Assembly: GCF_004348985.1 (NCBI RefSeq) | Contig: NZ_SMKW01000022.1 | Coordinates: forward strand, 59,511-123,510 | Source: Saccharopolyspora elongata | GTDB lineage: Bacteria > Actinomycetota > Actinomycetes > Mycobacteriales > Pseudonocardiaceae | DNA length: 64,000 bases | Direction: 5' to 3' | Shown: positions 17,641-26,703 of the stretch, one piece after another | Layout of the letters: the number at the start of each line of letters is the position of its first letter | Numbering within the stretch: position 1 is the stretch's first letter | Position numbers and translations under genes: made by a program | Notes under the pieces: generated by a model | What the model was told of the DNA's origin: nothing | The model's database searches: none | What the model saw: the letters and a program-made list of their open reading frames with translations, nothing else

Positions 17641-17824
17641 CGCTCGCCCGCGGACCGTGGGCGGTTTTCGGCTTCGCTCCGCGCGAACTCCTCGCGCGAA
17701 GCCGCGTCACGAACAGCGCACGACCGGCGCTGGTGCACTGTGGACACCCGGGCGAGTGCTCGTCTGGCCCGGCCGAGCGCATCGATGCGTGGTGTGAGGA
17801 GAGCCATGCGGTCGTGGATGGGAT

Positions 17825-17850
17825 GTGTTGCCGGGGCGGTCGCCCGGGTA
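17825..17850 (+). promoter_or_regulatory. SigB/SigF-type promoter box
   Basis: GTGTT (17825-17829), 16 bases, GGGTA (17846-17850). Matches the GGTTT/GTTT-N15-17-GGGTA consensus of actinobacterial SigF with one or two differences, about 60 bp upstream of the baeRF gene. It is the weakest -35 of the nine boxes in the window. Confidence 0.5.
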
Positions 17851-17915
17851 GCCGTTGATCGGCAAGCGCCGGGCAGCCACCCGGCGACGTGCACCTCGAG
17901 TTGAGGAGCTCAGCG

Positions 17916-18947
17916 ATGGAACTGGTTGGTTTGCGTCACGTGTACGAGCAGGAGGGGCCGTTCGCGACCGTCTACCTGGAGGCCCGCTCGCCCGGGGAGG
18001 ACGCGGGCAAGCAGGTCGAGCTGCGGTGGCGGGCGCTGCGCGACCGGCTCCAGGCGGCCGGTGCGCCGGCGGAAACGCTGGACGCCATCGAGTCGGCGCT
18101 GAGCGGTGCGCCCGGCGAGGAGCAGGCTCGGGGCCGGGTGCTGGTAGGGGCCGGGTCCGCCGTGCTGCTCGACGAGCCGTGGGACGTCGAGCCCGGAGCC
18201 GGCGACGACGCGTACTGGGATGCGCTCCCGCAACTCGGCGCCTACGTGCGGGAGGCCGCGCGCTCGGTGTCCGAACTCGTGGTGATCGCGGATCAGGAAG
18301 GCGCGCAGGTGCGCCAGGACGTGGTGACCGAGCATCGCGGACCGCAGGAGATCGACACCGAGGTCGTGGAAGGCACGGGGCACGAGGGTGTGCACAAGCC
18401 GCGTCACGGGGCGTTGTCCCACAAGCGCATTCATCGGCGCGCCGAGGAAACGTTGCAGCGCAATGCGAAGGACGTGGTGGCCCATGTGAACGCGGTCGCC
18501 GCGAAGTTCCGGCCGCAGGTGGTGGTCCTCGCCGGTGGCGTGCAGGCGCGGACCGAGGTGCGGGAGCACCTGCCGGTCGAGCTCGCGGAGCTCGTCGTCG
18601 AGACCGAGCGGGGCGGGCTCGCCCACAACGCCTCCGATGAGGCGCTCGACGAAGAGCTGGTGCGGATCGCCGGCGAGGAGAGCAAGCGCAGGGCGGCGGA
18701 CAGCGCCGACAGGATGGAGGCGGGCTTGACGCACGGCCGGGCGGTCCAGGGGGACGACCCGGTGGTGCGGGCGGCCGAGCAGGGCGCGGTCGAGACGTTG
18801 CTGCTGGAGGACGACGCGCCGGCGGAGCACGAGGCGTTCCTGCTCAAGACCTGCGCCGAGACGACCTCCGGCGTCGAACTCGTGCCCGCTGGGACCGGGC
18901 TGACCGACGGGGCGGGTGCGATCTTGCGCTTTCCCGTGCATCAGTAG
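17916..18947 (+). CDS. baeRF-family protein (bacterial eRF1/Vms1-like)
   Basis: A 343-residue acidic protein with the three-part layout of bacterial eRF1-like (baeRF family 2) proteins: an N-terminal domain to about residue 130, a middle release-factor-like domain to about 270 and a C-terminal L7Ae-like domain (about 275-343). Where eRF1 and Vms1 relatives carry a GGQ or GxxQ loop, this protein reads GALSHKR, so the catalytic glutamine seems absent. Homologues are thought to act on stalled ribosomes or peptidyl-tRNA; here a binding role is as likely as hydrolysis. A SigF-like box lies upstream and a strong hairpin downstream. Confidence 0.8.
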   Translation: MELVGLRHVYEQEGPFATVYLEARSPGEDAGKQVELRWRALRDRLQAAGAPAETLDAIESALSGAPGEEQARGRVLVGAGSAVLLDEPWDVEPGAGDDAYWDALPQLGAYVREAARSVSELVVIADQEGAQVRQDVVTEHRGPQEIDTEVVEGTGHEGVHKPRHGALSHKRIHRRAEETLQRNAKDVVAHVNAVAAKFRPQVVVLAGGVQARTEVREHLPVELAELVVETERGGLAHNASDEALDEELVRIAGEESKRRAADSADRMEAGLTHGRAVQGDDPVVRAAEQGAVETLLLEDDAPAEHEAFLLKTCAETTSGVELVPAGTGLTDGAGAILRFPVHQ

Positions 18948-19017
18948 CGCCCGGCCGTTTTCCGAGATGGCGCAAGGGAAATCCTCACGCACGGCGAAGG
19001 TGGGCAGCAACGGCGAA

Positions 19018-19048
19018 GGGGCCGACGAACCGGGAGTTCGTCGGCCCC
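19018..19048. terminator. Bidirectional hairpin terminator candidate
   Basis: GGGGCCGACGAAC pairs perfectly with GTTCGTCGGCCCC around a 5-base loop (13-bp stem). There is no T-run. It lies downstream of the plus-strand baeRF gene and the small minus-strand gene at 19061. Confidence 0.7.
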
Positions 19049-19060
19049 TGCACGTTCGGC

Positions 19061-19270
19061 TCACCCCAGTCGTCGCCTACGCCGCAGCGGTTCCGGCGGA
19101 ACTCTGGGGCCCTTGTGCAGCAGCGGATCGGAGTCGCGCCCGGGCTCCGGCGCCGTTCTGGTGTGCGACCGCCCGAACCGCTTGCGGAGCTGTGCCGGGA
19201 TGTTCCGAAGTCGCGTGTTCCACATGAGATCCAAGACCTCCTCGTGCGCGGGTTTCAGCTGCCTCGGCAC
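19061..19270 (-). CDS. Small basic hypothetical protein
   Basis: A 69-residue frame from GTG 19270: an acidic/amphipathic start (KPAHEEVLDLMWNTRLRNI), then an Arg/Pro-rich basic tail. No ribosome site is clear. The hairpin at 19018-19048 just past its stop fits a convergent gene pair and is the main support. No family recognised; a competing 69-codon frame exists in the same stretch. Confidence 0.4.
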   Translation of the reverse strand: MPRQLKPAHEEVLDLMWNTRLRNIPAQLRKRFGRSHTRTAPEPGRDSDPLLHKGPRVPPEPLRRRRRLG

Positions 19271-19335
19271 GAGGGTTTACGCCCACGGGGATGAGGAAAC
19301 ATCACCGCCGGCGCCGATCGAATCCCGCCGGCGTT

Positions 19336-20193
19336 TCAGGCCTTCCGGTGGGCGTCGAGCCAGTCTACGATCTCGTCGAGCACGCGGTCCTGCTCCGGCT
19401 CGTTGTGCGGCTCGTGGTAGAGCCCTTCGTGGATCCGCAGGGTGAGGTCCGGCGATCCGGCGTGGGCGCGCACCAGCTCGCTGGCGGCCGGCGGCATCAG
19501 CCGGTCCGCGCCGCCGTGCAGGACGAACAGCGGCATGGTCAGCGACTTCAGGCGCTGCGGCATCGCTTCGACCGCCAGCATGATCTCGGTCGCGGTCCGC
19601 GCCCGCATCTTCCCATCGTGGCAGAGCGGGTCGGTGAGGTAGGCCCGGACGACCTCGGGATCGCGGCTGATGGTGCTCGCGTCGAGGCTGCGCACGCCGA
19701 GGTCGGGCAGCAGCTTGGACAGCAGCGGCGCGGCGGCCCGCTCCACGGCCGACACCGAGCCGGTGTTGAGCGCGGGGGCGGAGATCACGGCACCGGCGAT
19801 CCGGTCGAGCGGCGTCCCGGTGAGGTACTGCAAGGAGATCAGCCCGCCGAGGCTGTGCCCGTAGACGAACAGCGGCGCGTCGTCGTGGCGCTCGACGGCC
19901 AGCCGCGCCAGGAGGTCGACCCCGGCGACGGCAGCGGCCATGCTCCCGATGTTGCCGCGCTTCCCCGGAGAGCGACCGTGCCCGGGGTGGTCGAGGGCGT
20001 ACGCGGTGTAGCCGGCCGCGTTGAGCCGCTCCGCGACATGGCGGTAGCGGCCGCTGTGCTCGTGCACGCCGTGGACGAGCACGACCACGCCGACTGGCCG
20101 CTCGACCGTCCAGCCCTGCCAGTACTGCCCCGAGGGCAGGGTGCCTTCGAAGTGCGCTGCCTTCGGCCGCGCGTCGTCGTGGGACTGCGTCAT
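19336..20193 (-). CDS. Monoacylglycerol lipase/lysophospholipase-type alpha/beta hydrolase
   Basis: A 285-residue Serine aminopeptidase S33/Hydrolase_4 protein. The oxyanion segment VLVHGVHEHSGRY is followed by YALDHPGHGRS, the nucleophile in GHSLGG (about residue 114), the Asp in LHGGADRLMPP and the His in GLYHEPHNE, all typical of bacterial monoacylglycerol lipases. No signal peptide. Likely releases fatty acids from monoacylglycerol or lysophospholipid in the cytoplasm. Confidence 0.9.
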   Translation of the reverse strand: MTQSHDDARPKAAHFEGTLPSGQYWQGWTVERPVGVVVLVHGVHEHSGRYRHVAERLNAAGYTAYALDHPGHGRSPGKRGNIGSMAAAVAGVDLLARLAVERHDDAPLFVYGHSLGGLISLQYLTGTPLDRIAGAVISAPALNTGSVSAVERAAAPLLSKLLPDLGVRSLDASTISRDPEVVRAYLTDPLCHDGKMRARTATEIMLAVEAMPQRLKSLTMPLFVLHGGADRLMPPAASELVRAHAGSPDLTLRIHEGLYHEPHNEPEQDRVLDEIVDWLDAHRKA

Positions 20194-20558
20194 CGGGTGC
20201 CTTCCTGTCCGTTCCTGTGCGCTGCTCGCCGTCTGGAGCGCACACGTCCGGGCAAGCCTCGTCCGATGATCGGATCTCGGCAACCTGTCGGGCCGCCGAG
20301 CGGACTTCGCGCCCGAGCACGCCGGCGGTGTCCCGAGCCGTGGCCACTGCCTCGTGAACGCTCCTGATACCTGCTGTGACCAGCTGTGGCCCTCGTGGGT
20401 GACATAGCGATTTTCGCGTTCGCGGTATGTACAGTGCGTGGCATTGCTCGAGTGGCTCCGTGCCCACGCGCGTTGGGCCCGGCGCCCGGGTGGTGTTGCG
20501 GGAGCGCGGTGCGGTTCCTCGCACGCGCGAGTCGGCTGCAGCTCAGGACGGAGATGTG
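20194..20558. other. Divergent intergenic region
   Basis: No gene is supported in these 365 bp between the lipase and the GGDEF-EAL gene. A 13-bp palindrome TCCGAT-G-ATCGGA (20262-20274) could be an operator. The frame of the downstream protein stays open back to 20427, but that part is Arg/Gly-rich and has no ribosome site. Confidence 0.5.
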
Positions 20559-22661
20559 GTGAATTTCCCCGACAACCAGGCGATGGACGTGGTCGGCGAT
20601 CGGCCCGACAGCGGCATCCGGCGACCGGGAGCGGCGCTTCTTGGAGATCCGTTGATCGGAGACCTCGTCGCCGACCTGCGCGAGTACGCCATCTTCGCCC
20701 TCGACGCCGATGGCCGGGTGAGCAGCTGGAGCGCCGGGGCTCGGCGGGTCAAGGGTTACGACAGCGAGGAGGTCATCGGGCGGCACTTCTCGGTGTTCTA
20801 CCCGCCCGAGCAGGTCGAGTCCGGGTATCCGGACTGGGAATTGGGCCAAGCCATGGCGCGCGGGTTCTTCATCGACCGGGGGTGGCGGCTGCGCAAGGGC
20901 GGGACCCGGTTCTGGGCGCACGTGGTCATCACGGCGCAGCGGGCGCCGGACGGCAGCCTGGAGGGCTTCATCAAGGTGGTCCGCGACGAGACCGAGGCGC
21001 ACGCCCAGCGGCAGCGCTCGGAACGGCGGTTCACCGACCTCTTCGAACTCGCTCCGGTGGGCATCGCCCTCCTCGACCAGGACGAACGGATCCTGGACGC
21101 CAACGGCGCCCTGTGCGACCTGCTGGGCGACCGGCTGCACGGCAAGAGCGCCGCCGATCTGATGCACCCCAGCGATTCCCGGGCGGGACTGATCTCGAGT
21201 CCCGCGGGCCCGGCCGAACTGGATCAGCAGCCGGCAGCACCCCGCGTTCTGGCCCGCGCCGATGGGCGACCGGTGTTCTGCGACGTGCGGTGCGCGGCGT
21301 CGGTGCACGACGACGGGAACCGGTTCTGGTTGGCGGTGTTCCAGGACGTCACCGAGCAGGTCCGGCACGCCGAGACCCTGCACTTCCAGGCGACGCACGA
21401 CCAGACGACCGGGCTGCTCAACCGGCAGGGCGTCAACGAGCTGCTGACCCCCGTGCTCGCCGGCGGCGGCACCGACCGAGCGGCCGTGCTGTTCTGCGAT
21501 CTGGACAACTTCAAACGCGTGAACGACTCGCTCGGCCACGACGCGGGCGACGAGCTGCTCCTGGCCTTGGCTCAGCGCCTGACCACCGAGCTCCCGCCCT
21601 GCTGCACACCGGCCCGGCTCTACGGGGACGAATTCCTCGTGGTCTGCTCCGACGTGCCCGGCTGCGGCGGGATCGACGCGCTCACCACGAACGTTTCGGA
21701 CATCCTGAGCGCGGCCATCCCGTTGCAGGACCGACTGGTCTCCATCACGGCTTCCATCGGCGCGGTCGCCGTCCAGGACGGTGCCACCATCGACGAGATC
21801 ATCAGCGCCGCCGACGCGGCGATGTTCGACGCCAAACGCGGACACGGACGCCTCACGCGGACCGCGCCGACCACCGGCGGGGCGCAGTTGACCCTGGAGG
21901 AAGAGCTCCGCGACGCATTGCGCCACGACGGGCTCCGGCTGCACTACCAGCCGATCGTCGCCCGGGACCGGTCCATCGTGCTGGCGGAAGCGCTCGTGCG
22001 GTGGCCGCACCCGGACCTCGGACCGCTGGCGCCGGACGTGATCCTGCCGGTGGCGGAGAAGGGCGGCCTGCTGCCCGAGCTGGACCGCTGGGTCCTGCGC
22101 ACCGCGCTGGGCGAGGCGACCACCTGGAAGTCGCACGACGGCCACCCCGTGGGCGTGACGGTGAACGTCTCCGGGCTGCGCCCCGACGCCCCGGACTTCG
22201 CCGACGAGATCTCCGCCGCGATCAGCGAGACCGGCATCGCGCCGGACCGGGTCGTCGTCGAGATGGTGGAGACGTCCCTGGTGGACCTGCCGTCGAAGCC
22301 ACGCAGGACGATGAGCGACCTGGCCCGCACCGGGGTGCGGTTCGCCATGGACGACTTCGGAACGGGCTATTCCTCGCTCGCCCGCCTCAAGGACCTGCCC
22401 ACCCAGATCGTCAAACTCGACCAGCGCTTCGTCACCGGCATGGGGACCGATCCGGCCGACCTCGGGATCGTCCGCGCCGTGGTCGAACTCGCCCGGGCCA
22501 TGCGGCGGACCTGCATCGCCGAAGGCGTCGAGAACATCACCCAACGCCGCCTGCTCGAGGGCCTCGGCGTCGACGCGTGCCAGGGTTTCCTGTTCTCACG
22601 CCCCCTGCCGGCGCCGGAGTTCCGGGCACTCATCGGCGCACCCGGTCCCGAGCTCCGCTGA
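20559..22661 (+). CDS. PAS-PAS-GGDEF-EAL cyclic-di-GMP signalling protein
   Basis: About 700 residues: PAS domain 1 (about 33-148, with GYDSEEVIGR), PAS 2 (about 151-267), GGDEF (about 278-437) and EAL (about 445-694). The signature of the cyclase is YGDEF (about 355) instead of GGDEF, so cyclase activity may be weak or lost. The phosphodiesterase side is intact by eye: EAL in AEALVRW, N in TVNVSG, E in EMVETS, DDFGTGYSSL, K in IVKLD and E in AEGVE. It is thus probably a c-di-GMP phosphodiesterase sensing a signal through PAS; no membrane segment is seen. Start GTG 20559 has GGAG 5 bp upstream. Confidence 0.9.
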   Translation: MNFPDNQAMDVVGDRPDSGIRRPGAALLGDPLIGDLVADLREYAIFALDADGRVSSWSAGARRVKGYDSEEVIGRHFSVFYPPEQVESGYPDWELGQAMARGFFIDRGWRLRKGGTRFWAHVVITAQRAPDGSLEGFIKVVRDETEAHAQRQRSERRFTDLFELAPVGIALLDQDERILDANGALCDLLGDRLHGKSAADLMHPSDSRAGLISSPAGPAELDQQPAAPRVLARADGRPVFCDVRCAASVHDDGNRFWLAVFQDVTEQVRHAETLHFQATHDQTTGLLNRQGVNELLTPVLAGGGTDRAAVLFCDLDNFKRVNDSLGHDAGDELLLALAQRLTTELPPCCTPARLYGDEFLVVCSDVPGCGGIDALTTNVSDILSAAIPLQDRLVSITASIGAVAVQDGATIDEIISAADAAMFDAKRGHGRLTRTAPTTGGAQLTLEEELRDALRHDGLRLHYQPIVARDRSIVLAEALVRWPHPDLGPLAPDVILPVAEKGGLLPELDRWVLRTALGEATTWKSHDGHPVGVTVNVSGLRPDAPDFADEISAAISETGIAPDRVVVEMVETSLVDLPSKPRRTMSDLARTGVRFAMDDFGTGYSSLARLKDLPTQIVKLDQRFVTGMGTDPADLGIVRAVVELARAMRRTCIAEGVENITQRRLLEGLGVDACQGFLFSRPLPAPEFRALIGAPGPELR

Positions 22662-22690
22662 CGGCGGTGCCGGTCCGGCGTTCTTGATCG

Positions 22691-23080
22691 TTATGCCTCG
22701 GTTTCAGGTCGTGCTCTGAGGTCGCCCGAGGTGTGCAGGTCCACGCTCTCGATCGTGGTCCAGTACCGGATGGCGTCCGTGACGGCCACCTCCAACTGAT
22801 CGCTCAGCCTGGCCAGGTGGGTGCCGGCGACCTTCAGCTTGTCGCCGGGGTGATCGCTGGTCTTGGCCCGTTCCAGCTCGCGTTCGTCGAAGCGCCCCAC
22901 CTGTTCGGCCAGCACCGAGCTCAACTGGCTGAGCTGGGCGATCGTCGACACGATCGCCGAGCCGAAGGCGTGGAGCTCCCGCAGGGACGGTTGCGGGGTC
23001 CTGGCCTGCCGGCTCACGGCCGTCGCCACGGCGTCGCGTCCGCTGTGCAGCGCTTCCAAAGGGTGTTCGTACTCGGGCAT
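22691..23080 (-). CDS. Hypothetical helical protein
   Basis: A 129-residue protein starting at an ATG with GGAGG upstream (MPEYEHPLEALHSG). It is Leu/Ala-rich, predicted by eye to be mostly helical, with no membrane segment or recognised motif. It is convergent with the GGDEF-EAL gene and divergent from the membrane protein at 23239. Function unknown. Confidence 0.7.
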   Translation of the reverse strand: MPEYEHPLEALHSGRDAVATAVSRQARTPQPSLRELHAFGSAIVSTIAQLSQLSSVLAEQVGRFDERELERAKTSDHPGDKLKVAGTHLARLSDQLEVAVTDAIRYWTTIESVDLHTSGDLRARPETEA

Positions 23081-23238
23081 GGCGAGTGCCTCCTCGGCTC
23101 GGACGGCCCGGTAACGGTGAAGTACCCGGTGTCGCCGCCCGGCTCCCGCGATGGTGGAGAGCAACTCGTCGGGCGGCGGTTGTTTCGGAACCGCCCCGCC
23201 CCGGGAATGGCAAGGATGGTGCCGGAGTGGGAGGTGGC

Positions 23239-24369
23239 ATGTCGTCGGCCGGACGAGGCAGCAACCGCGCGATCACGGTGGGTGTGGTCGCCGACCCCGG
23301 TGTGCCCACGGAGATCGCGCACCGGATCGCCGACGGGCTCCCGGACGAGTTCTGCGCGCGAATCGATCAAGACCTCGACTGGTCCGTGGAGGTCCGGTCC
23401 GAGGCGCTGTCGCTGAGCGAGGACGGCCGGATCGACATCGCGGGCAAGGCGCAGGAGAAGAAGTCGTCGGAGGGCTGGGACCTGCTGGTCTGCTTGACCG
23501 ATCTGCCCCGGCGCGATGCCACCCAGCCCGTGGTGGCCGAGGTCGACACCGATCACGGGGTCGGCCTGGCGTCGCTGCCGGCGATCGGCTGGATCCGGTT
23601 GCGGCCGTACGTCCGGGACGTCGTCGTGCACCTGGTAGGGCTGCTCGTGCGGGAAACGCTGAAGCTCACGGACTCCCGCCCGGCGGGCGGGCACCACCAC
23701 GCGCGGAGGTGGGGCTGGCCCGGTTCGCAGATCCGCCAGGTTCCCGCCGGGAACGGCCACGCCGACGTGACCTTGGTGCTGCCCGGGGCGCGCGGCCGGC
23801 TGCGTCTCCTCTTCGGGATGGTGCGCGACAACCGGCCGTGGCGGTTGGTCCCGGAGCTTTCGCGGGCGATCGCGGCCGCCACCGCGACCGCCGCGTTCGG
23901 CATCTTCTTCCCGACCATCTGGTCGCTGGCGGACAACCTCAGCGTCGTCCGCCTGGTCGTGATCAACCTGGTCGCGGTCTTCGCCATGGTCACGTGGATC
24001 ACGCTGCACAACAGCCTGTGGGAAAGGCCGCGCAACAGCGAGGACCGCAACAAGGTCGTGCTGTACAACGCGGCCACGCTGATCACCCTGACCATCGGGG
24101 TGGCCTGCATGTACGCCCTGCTGTTCGTGATCACCCTGATCGGGTCCACCGCCGTGATCAGCGTGGACTACCTGGGGAAGCAGTTGGGGCATGCGGCGAC
24201 GTTCATCGACTACGCCAGCCTCTCCTGGCTGGCGAGTTCCATGGGCACGGTGGCGGGTGCGCTGGGGTCCAGCCTCGAAACGGAGACGGCCGTCCGGCGG
24301 GCGACCTACAGCCGGCGAGAACGCGAACGCCGCGCCCGACGCCGCCGGGAATCGCGGGAGCAGGACTAG
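23239..24369 (+). CDS. Membrane protein with cytosolic N-terminal domain
   Basis: A 376-residue protein with RBS-like GGGAGGTGG upstream. Residues about 1-195 are soluble and look alpha/beta (ITVGVVADPGVPTEIA at the start, WDLLVCLTDLP near 80). Four hydrophobic segments follow (about 215-235, 240-258, 280-305, 325-345), then a very basic tail of Arg-rich repeats. It resembles uncharacterised actinobacterial proteins; I cannot name a family. It stands at the left edge of the stress-gene region. Confidence 0.75.
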   Translation: MSSAGRGSNRAITVGVVADPGVPTEIAHRIADGLPDEFCARIDQDLDWSVEVRSEALSLSEDGRIDIAGKAQEKKSSEGWDLLVCLTDLPRRDATQPVVAEVDTDHGVGLASLPAIGWIRLRPYVRDVVVHLVGLLVRETLKLTDSRPAGGHHHARRWGWPGSQIRQVPAGNGHADVTLVLPGARGRLRLLFGMVRDNRPWRLVPELSRAIAAATATAAFGIFFPTIWSLADNLSVVRLVVINLVAVFAMVTWITLHNSLWERPRNSEDRNKVVLYNAATLITLTIGVACMYALLFVITLIGSTAVISVDYLGKQLGHAATFIDYASLSWLASSMGTVAGALGSSLETETAVRRATYSRRERERRARRRRESREQD

Positions 24370-24485
24370 CGGTCGTGCCGGAGGGATTCCCCGTCTTGGC
24401 CGGGAAGTGTTCCTGCTCCGGAGAAATCGGCGTCGCACCAGGATGCTGTCGGCGGTCGGAGCATCGCGATCGGAAGGGGTAGGAG

Positions 24486-24650
24486 ATGAAGAACTCGCTT
24501 GCCCGGCGCGGGAAGATAGGCCCGCTGAGCTGGCATCGCGGACGACGCGGTGCGATGACGTGGTCCCTGCGGCTGGGGCCCTGGTCGTGGACCGGCAGCA
24601 GGTCGTCCCACCGGAGGTCCCGGCGTTCGCGGTGGAAGGCCGGGCGCTGA
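24486..24650 (+). CDS. Small basic Trp/Arg-rich protein (54 residues)
   Basis: The ATG at 24486 follows GGAAGGGG by 6 bp. The product is strongly basic with spaced Trp and Leu residues (IGPLSW, MTWSLRLGPWSW) and an Arg/Ser tail. The repeated G-P-L/W-S-W pattern recalls DUF4236-like small proteins of actinomycetes, but that is only a loose likeness. It precedes the 24724 gene by 73 bp and may share its transcript. Confidence 0.55.
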   Translation: MKNSLARRGKIGPLSWHRGRRGAMTWSLRLGPWSWTGSRSSHRRSRRSRWKAGR

Positions 24651-24723
24651 GCGGCATCACGCCGCGCCAAGCATGATCCGGCCGGGAACGGGGAACGCCT
24701 GTAGCTGTTGCAAAGGAGGAGAG

Positions 24724-25074
24724 ATGGCCCCGCAAGAGCTTCCCCTCATCGACTACGACAACGTACCGGTCGGCTCCCTGCAGCACCGGATCCGGTCGCT
24801 GGACGGCGAGCAGATCCAGCAGCTGCTGGACTACGAGCGCGTGCACAACAACCGGGTTCAAGTGACGGAGGTGCTGGAAAACCGGTTGCAGGAGTTGCGG
24901 GAGGGCGCGACGCCGTCGGGCGGGACGCAGGAGGCGCAGCCCGTGGAGGCCGAGGACACCCCCGGGGGCTCCCCGGTCGAGCCCAGCGGCTCGCCGGAAC
25001 CGATGCACCCGCCGCGGCACGGCATCGGCGGACTTCCCGGCAAGCCCAAGGCAGATCGTCCGCGGAAGCAGTGA
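24724..25074 (+). CDS. DUF8129-like conserved actinobacterial protein
   Basis: A 116-residue protein with a strong ribosome site (AAAGGAGGAG). The first 60 residues are conserved in actinomycetes: LPLIDYDNVPVGSLQHRIRS and then LLDYERVHNNR, a short helical domain. The rest is Pro/Gly-rich and disordered. Function unknown; homologues often occur in stress or lipid-related contexts, which would fit this region. Confidence 0.75.
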   Translation: MAPQELPLIDYDNVPVGSLQHRIRSLDGEQIQQLLDYERVHNNRVQVTEVLENRLQELREGATPSGGTQEAQPVEAEDTPGGSPVEPSGSPEPMHPPRHGIGGLPGKPKADRPRKQ

Positions 25075-25341
25075 GCTGCGCCGAGGGCGAGCCCGCTTGC
25101 TCGCGCAGAGCGGGCCGGGCGGAGTCGGCTACGGCACGCGCGGATGCCTGGTCCGTCCCAAGTGGACACAACGGAACGCGATCTCCGCGCGGAGGGTTGC
25201 GGGGAAGCGTGATCGCAACTCGCGGGCGCCCGTCACATCGGAGCGGCTTTCGAGCTACTACACCGGTGAAGTGCTGGCACCCGTCGGCGGCGAGACCCAC
25301 CCCGGGTGACGCCGAACGGAACGACCATCTCGGAGGTGCGC

Positions 25342-26529
25342 GTGAAGGCGCTCACTTGGCAGGGACCGCGCGATGTCCGGGTGACCGACGTGCCGGACCC
25401 GCGGCTGGAAGCCGCGACCGACGCGATCATCGCGGTGACCACCACCGGCATCTGCGGCTCCGACCTGCACCTATACGAACTCCTCGGGCCGTTCCTGGAG
25501 CCGGGTGACGTGCTCGGGCACGAAGCCATGGGCATCGTCCAGGAGACGGGCTCCGACGTCACCCACATCAAGCCCGGCGACCGCGTCGTGATCCCGTTCA
25601 ACATCTCCTGCGGGCACTGCTGGATGTGCCGCCGCGGGCTGTACGCCCAGTGCGAGACGACGCAGGTGCGCGAGCACGGCAGCGGTGCGGCGCTGTTCGG
25701 GTACACCAAGCTCTACGGCAGCGTGCCGGGCGGGCAGGCGGAGCTGTTGCGCGTGCCCCAGGCGCAGTTCGGCCCGATCAAGGTGCCCGACGGCCCACCG
25801 GACGAGCAGTTCGTCTACCTCTCGGACGTGCTGCCGACCGCATGGCAGGCGGTCGAGTACGCGGCCGTCCCGGAAGGGGGATCGGTCGTCGTGTTCGGCC
25901 TCGGCCCGATCGGGCAGATGAGCGCGCGGATCGCCGCCTTCAGGGGCGCCCGGGTGATCGGGGTGGACCTCGAACCCGACCGGCTGGAGATGGCCCTGCG
26001 GTACGGGATCGAGGTCATCGACGCCCGCGCGCACGACGATGTGCCGTCCGCGGTCCGTGCCATGACGGAGGGGCGCGGCGCGGATTCCGCCATCGACGCC
26101 GTGGGCATGGAGGCGCACGGCTCGCCCGGTGCGGAGTTCATGCAGAAGCTGGTCAGCGTCCTCCCGGACGCGGTCGCGGAGCCTCTGATGACCAAGGCGG
26201 GCGTGGACAGGCTCACGGTCCTGCACCAGTGCATCGACGCGGTCCGGCGTGGCGGGACGATCTCGGTCAGCGGCGTCTACGCAGGCACCGCCGACCCGCT
26301 GCCGATGCTGGTGATGTTCGACAAGGGCGTGCGGGTCAGCATGGGGCAGGCCCATGTGAAGCGGTGGATCGGTGATCTGATGCCCCTGGTCCGGGACGAG
26401 GCGGACCCGCTCGGGGTGCGCGACCTCGCGACGCACCGGCTGCCGTTGGACGAGGCCCCGCACGGCTACGACATCTTCCAGCGGAAGGAGGATGGCGCGG
26501 TGAAGGTCCTGCTGCGCCCCGGCGACTAG
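25342..26529 (+). CDS. Zinc-dependent alcohol dehydrogenase, FdhA-like
   Basis: A 395-residue medium-chain dehydrogenase. Catalytic zinc ligands are in GICGSDLH and GHEAMG, the structural zinc site is the four-Cys cluster SCGHCWMCRRGLYAQC, and the nucleotide motif is GLGPIG with an Asp at the end of the second strand (GVDLE), favouring NAD. It looks like the glutathione-independent formaldehyde dehydrogenase branch; true substrate unknown. GTG 25342 has GGAGG 4 bp upstream and is preferred over an in-frame GTG at 25306. Confidence 0.88.
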   Translation: MKALTWQGPRDVRVTDVPDPRLEAATDAIIAVTTTGICGSDLHLYELLGPFLEPGDVLGHEAMGIVQETGSDVTHIKPGDRVVIPFNISCGHCWMCRRGLYAQCETTQVREHGSGAALFGYTKLYGSVPGGQAELLRVPQAQFGPIKVPDGPPDEQFVYLSDVLPTAWQAVEYAAVPEGGSVVVFGLGPIGQMSARIAAFRGARVIGVDLEPDRLEMALRYGIEVIDARAHDDVPSAVRAMTEGRGADSAIDAVGMEAHGSPGAEFMQKLVSVLPDAVAEPLMTKAGVDRLTVLHQCIDAVRRGGTISVSGVYAGTADPLPMLVMFDKGVRVSMGQAHVKRWIGDLMPLVRDEADPLGVRDLATHRLPLDEAPHGYDIFQRKEDGAVKVLLRPGD

Positions 26530-26703
26530 GCCAGTGCCCTCGTCGAGGGTGAACGGCAGCGCTTGCAGCGCTTGAGCGCCGCGCGGTTACCGGTACGTCC
26601 CGCGACGGCCGCCGGTTGACTAGGCCGGCGCGATACCGGTTACCCGATGAGCAGCAGCCTGTTGATATCGAACGGGAAGCGAGGTCGGATGGGAGGATCG
26701 GTG

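Noticed and set aside
17680..17710. GCGCGAACTCCTCGCGCGAA, similar to the family-2 repeat core
   Set aside because: It lacks the 18-bp palindrome and the flanking boxes, so I do not count it as a copy.
20190..22544. A 784-codon minus-strand frame
   Set aside because: Antisense shadow of the PAS-GGDEF-EAL gene.
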